Assembly: GCA_021166725.1 (NCBI GenBank)
Contig: JAJPES010000087.1
Span: 1-45,323, forward strand
Direction: 5' to 3'
Length of the DNA: 45,323 bases
Origin: Burkholderiaceae bacterium
GTDB taxonomy: Bacteria > Pseudomonadota > Gammaproteobacteria > Burkholderiales > Burkholderiaceae_E
Shown piece by piece: positions 42,718 to 45,323 of this stretch (positions within the stretch are counted from its first letter, which is position 1; each line of letters begins with the position of its first letter). The notes beneath the pieces were generated by a model. The model was given only the letters and a program-made list of their open reading frames with translations, was not told where the DNA came from and did not search any database. The position numbers and the translations under genes are program-made.

Positions 42718-44658
42718 ATGGGATTCCTCGGAGAGCGCATCGCCGAATACGGCGACTGGCGACGCTCGCTTGCCGACGCCGTGCTGCGCTACGCGCAGTG
42801 GCTCGACGACGCAGAGCTGTCCGACGCATCGCTGCTGTCGCGCGTCGAGCAGATCGTCGAGCGCCTGGGCAAGGAGCGCGTCTCGATCGCCTTCGTCGCC
42901 GAGTTCTCGCGCGGCAAATCGGAACTGATCAACGCGATCTTCTTCTCGCGTTTCGGTCGCCGCATCGTGCCGTCTGGCGCGGGTCGCACGACGATGTGCC
43001 CCACCGAGCTGCTGTACGACCCTCAGCGGCCTTCGGCGATCCGGCTGCTGCCGATCGAGACGCGGCTGCTCGACACGCCGGTGTCGGAGCTGCGCGAGGA
43101 CGGCTCGCACTGGGACGAACGCGAGATCGACCCGCAGGCGCCCGAAAGCCTGCGCCGTGCCTTCGAAAGCGTGCAGGAAACGCTATGGGTGGATGCCGCG
43201 CACGCGGCGCTGCTCGGCTTCTATGACGCGGACGATCCCGCCTCGCCGGTGCGTCCCGACGAACAGGGTCGCGTGGAGGTGCCGCGCTGGCGACACGCGA
43301 TCGTGAACTGGCCGCATCCGCTGCTCGAGCAGGGACTCGTCGTTCTGGATACGCCGGGACTGAACGCGATCGGCGCCGAGCCGGAGCTGACACTGAAGCT
43401 CATCCCGGGCTGCGACGCGGTGCTGTTCGTGCTGGCTGCCGACGCGGGCGTGACGATGAGCGACCTGACGGTATGGCGCGAGCACATCGCCACCCGGCAC
43501 GGCGCGGGCCGCTACGTCGTGCTCAACAAGGTCGACTCGCTGTGGGACGGCCTGAAGGACGAGGTGCAGATCCAGCTGGAGATCGCCCGCCAGGTAGGGT
43601 CTGTCGCGCAGACGCTGCGCGTGCCGAACGACCGCGTCTACCCGGTATCGGCGCAGAAGGCGCTGCTCGCGCGCGTGAACGGCGATGCGTCGCTGCTCAA
43701 GCGCAGCCGGATTTCCGATCTCGAGTACGCGCTGGGGCGCGAACTCGTTCCGCAGCAACGCGACATCGTGCGCGAACACGTCGAGCGCGAGTTCGGCGAG
43801 CTGCATTCGCTGATCGCGTCCTCGCTCGGCGCACGTCGTCGCAACCTGGTCGAGCAGCAGTGCGAGCTCAACGGGCTGCGCGGCAAGAACCGTGGCGTGA
43901 TGGACCACATGGCCGCGCGCATCCGCAACGAGCGCGAGGAATTCGAGAAGAGCCTGCGCCAGTTGCAGGCGCTGCGTTCGGTGTTCTCCCGTCACGCTCA
44001 ATCGATCCGCGAGACGATGTGCCGGCATGCGCTGAACCAGCACGTGCGCATCGCGCGCGAGTCGATGAAGCGCAGCACCTTCTCGTCCGGGCTGCGCGAA
44101 GGCATGAATTCGCTGCTCGCCGCGGTGCGCGGCGACCTCGACGAATCGACGCGGCTGGTCGGCGAGGTGGGCACGATGATGAGCGCCATGTACCGCAGCT
44201 TCAGCGCGGAGCACGGGCTGGCGCTGGGCAACCCGGCGCTGTTCTCCACGCAGCGCTATTACGCCGAGCTGGAGCGTATCGAGCAGGTGCAGCGCAGCCA
44301 GTTCGGCGCCATCACGCTGGCGACCACGTCGCAGTGGGCATTGATGCGGCGCTTCTTCGAATCGGTGGCCGCGCGCCTGCGCGAGATCTACGACGTCGCT
44401 GCCCGGGAGATGGAAGCGTGGCTGCGTGCCGTCATGGCGCCGATCGAAAGCCAGGTGCGCGAGTACCAGGGGCAGCTCAAGCGCAGGCTCGAGACGGTAA
44501 GGCGCATGCTCGACGCGAGCGGCACGCTCGATGCGCGCCTGGCGGAGATCGAGCGCGATCGCGCGGCGGTCGAGCAGCGCATCGGGCTGGAAGGCGAATA
44601 CGCGCGGCGCGTGACGATGCTGCTTGCCGCGAATGCGGAGACGCTCGTCGACGTTTGA
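42718..44658 (+). CDS. Dynamin-family GTPase
   Basis: A 646-residue large GTPase. The P-loop is AEFSRGKS (61-68), with Ala in place of the usual first Gly. G2 is in GRTTMCPTEL, G3 is DTPG (211-214) and G4 is NKVD (270-273). After the G domain comes a long, charged helical region (to the end) typical of bacterial dynamin-like proteins. No transmembrane helix is obvious. Such proteins remodel or protect membranes; some act in phage defence. A strong ribosome binding site (GGAAGGAG) precedes the ATG at 42718. It stands alone, without the tandem partner often seen, and is followed by repeat copy C. Confidence 0.9.
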   Translation: MGFLGERIAEYGDWRRSLADAVLRYAQWLDDAELSDASLLSRVEQIVERLGKERVSIAFVAEFSRGKSELINAIFFSRFGRRIVPSGAGRTTMCPTELLYDPQRPSAIRLLPIETRLLDTPVSELREDGSHWDEREIDPQAPESLRRAFESVQETLWVDAAHAALLGFYDADDPASPVRPDEQGRVEVPRWRHAIVNWPHPLLEQGLVVLDTPGLNAIGAEPELTLKLIPGCDAVLFVLAADAGVTMSDLTVWREHIATRHGAGRYVVLNKVDSLWDGLKDEVQIQLEIARQVGSVAQTLRVPNDRVYPVSAQKALLARVNGDASLLKRSRISDLEYALGRELVPQQRDIVREHVEREFGELHSLIASSLGARRRNLVEQQCELNGLRGKNRGVMDHMAARIRNEREEFEKSLRQLQALRSVFSRHAQSIRETMCRHALNQHVRIARESMKRSTFSSGLREGMNSLLAAVRGDLDESTRLVGEVGTMMSAMYRSFSAEHGLALGNPALFSTQRYYAELERIEQVQRSQFGAITLATTSQWALMRRFFESVAARLREIYDVAAREMEAWLRAVMAPIESQVREYQGQLKRRLETVRRMLDASGTLDARLAEIERDRAAVEQRIGLEGEYARRVTMLLAANAETLVDV

Positions 44659-44670
44659 GGTTGCGGTCGC

Positions 44671-45112
44671 GGCGTGCGGCAACGGGCCGGCGGTGCGGGC
44701 GGCGCGGCGGGTGCGATCTGGCCGGCCGAGCGGCAAAGGGGACGCCTGGCAGCGGGCCCGTGGGCGTACGGGGGCGGCCCGCACCGAGCGCTTCGGCCGT
44801 GGGCGCTCCCGCTGCGGCGGCCGGCGCATACGCGCCGGCTGCCCTGTGCTGCTCGGCTCGGGGTCGTGCGGCCGAACTCGCTTCGCGCGCTTCGCTCGAA
44901 CATGCGGCCGCAAGTCAGATGCACGAAGCGCGCTTCGCGCGCGACCCCCAGCCTGCGCTGCTCGGCGCCGCAGAGGTCGCGCCGACGGCCGAAGCGCTCG
45001 GTGCGGGCCGCCCCGTACGCCCACGGGGCCGCTGCCAGGCGTCCCCTTTGCCGCTCGGCCGGCCAGATCGCAACCGCCGGGCCGCCCGCACCGCGGCCCG
45101 TTGCCGCACGCC
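44671..45112 (+). repeat. Structured repeat, copy C, with about 127-bp inverted arms
   Basis: The left arm (44671-44798) and right arm (44987-45112) are inverted copies of each other, with about five differences over 127 bp. Between them lies the core (44807-44980) shared with copies A and B. It has a hairpin at 44820-44839 (GCCGGCGC, loop ATAC), the pair GGGGTCG/CGACCCC and the palindrome GAAGCGCGCTTC at 44925-44936. The arm sequence is not found at copies A or B. The element begins 12 bases after the stop of the dynamin-type GTPase. No coding gene is seen in 44659-45323. Confidence 0.85.
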
Positions 45113-45323
45113 GCTCGAGTGATGTCGGTGGCGTGCGCGTGACCAACCGGCGTTCGAAGCCGAGGGGTGTTCCCCACGCACACAAGAGAACGTTTCTGCC
45201 AAGGCGCGGGCAAGCGGCTGTGCGGGCCGGGGAGGGCCTGCCGCGGGCGCCGAGTGCCGAGGCGGCGTGCGCATGGCCGTGGCGGCACGACTCCGAGGCG
45301 AGCAGCGCAGGGCAGCCGGCACG
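45113..45323. other. Non-coding right edge of window
   Basis: No convincing gene is seen. GTGTTCCCCACGC at 45167-45179 resembles the first half of type I-E CRISPR repeats but occurs once and lacks the second half. The gene to the right is outside the window. Confidence 0.4.

Noticed and set aside
44671..45112. Copy C as a coding region (several open frames cross it on both strands)
   Set aside because: The open frames follow from high GC and palindromy. They lack ribosome binding sites and recognisable domains, and equivalent frames in copies A and B are not conserved as proteins.
45167..45179. GTGTTCCCCACGC, like the first half of a type I-E CRISPR repeat
   Set aside because: It occurs once, the second half of the repeat is missing, there is no spacing of about 61 bp to another copy, and no cas gene is present.
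43183..45288. Long minus-strand frame under the dynamin-type gene and repeat copy C
   Set aside because: It is antisense to a well-supported gene, and its first part is just translated repeat DNA with low-complexity Arg/Pro/Ala content.

Overview
The window is about 45 kb of very GC-rich, densely coded chromosomal DNA. Gene content and order point to a betaproteobacterium of the order Burkholderiales. The pointers are the cytochrome oxidase assembly block (SURF1, small membrane protein, COX15, CtaB, SCO) ending next to rpoH, and the block TPR protein, lolB, ispE, tRNA-Gln, prs, rplY, pth. No phage, transposase, integron or CRISPR array is seen. Most of the window is ordinary core genome, and no large multi-gene novel system is evident. 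The species cannot be named from the sequence.

Layout. 1-466: non-coding, holding the end of a structured repeat (copy A) and a strong hairpin. 467-4886: haem A and cytochrome c oxidase assembly genes; the protein between SURF1 and COX15 looks like a hidden second SCO-type domain. 4887-5408: non-coding, with repeat copy B. 5409-8903: EamA transporter, rpoH with a CIRCE operator in its leader, maiA and a FeeM-like acyltransferase-fold protein. 8951-14635: ftsY, then a tightly coupled run of two M16 proteases, rsmD, coaD and a ferredoxin. 14670-18372: ppx, a methyltransferase and a divergent AraC regulator. 18393-23480: an aldehyde dehydrogenase, glpK, an FMN-dependent hydroxy-acid dehydrogenase and an unknown protein. 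23521-29557: a translationally coupled trio of an Lhr-type helicase, a secreted Cys/Pro-rich protein and a SIMPL protein. 29705-34126: thioesterase, ychF, 5'-nucleotidase, leuD, a small ORF and a SET-domain protein. 34185-41602: pth, MFS pump, rplY, prs, tRNA-Gln, ispE, lolB and TPR protein, all on the minus strand. 41680-44658: mutM and a dynamin-type GTPase. 44659-45323: a large palindromic repeat (copy C) and no gene.

How the genes work together. ctaA and ctaB make haem A. SURF1, SCO and probably the SCO-like membrane protein help insert haem and copper into cytochrome oxidase. rpoH appears to be under HrcA/CIRCE control, which would link the two classic heat-shock circuits. ispE, prs, lolB, rplY, pth and coaD are housekeeping functions.

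The most unusual signal is non-coding. A core of about 180 bp recurs three times (1-119, 5178-5359 on the minus strand, 44807-44980). Copies B and C are each enclosed by inverted arms whose sequence is unique to the locus: 28 bp at copy B and about 127 bp at copy C. Two hairpins inside the core differ between copies by compensating base changes. Copies B and C directly follow the 3' ends of genes. Other non-coding features of note are three tandem 25-bp hairpin repeats beside tRNA-Gln and a paired polypurine/polypyrimidine tract between prs and rplY.
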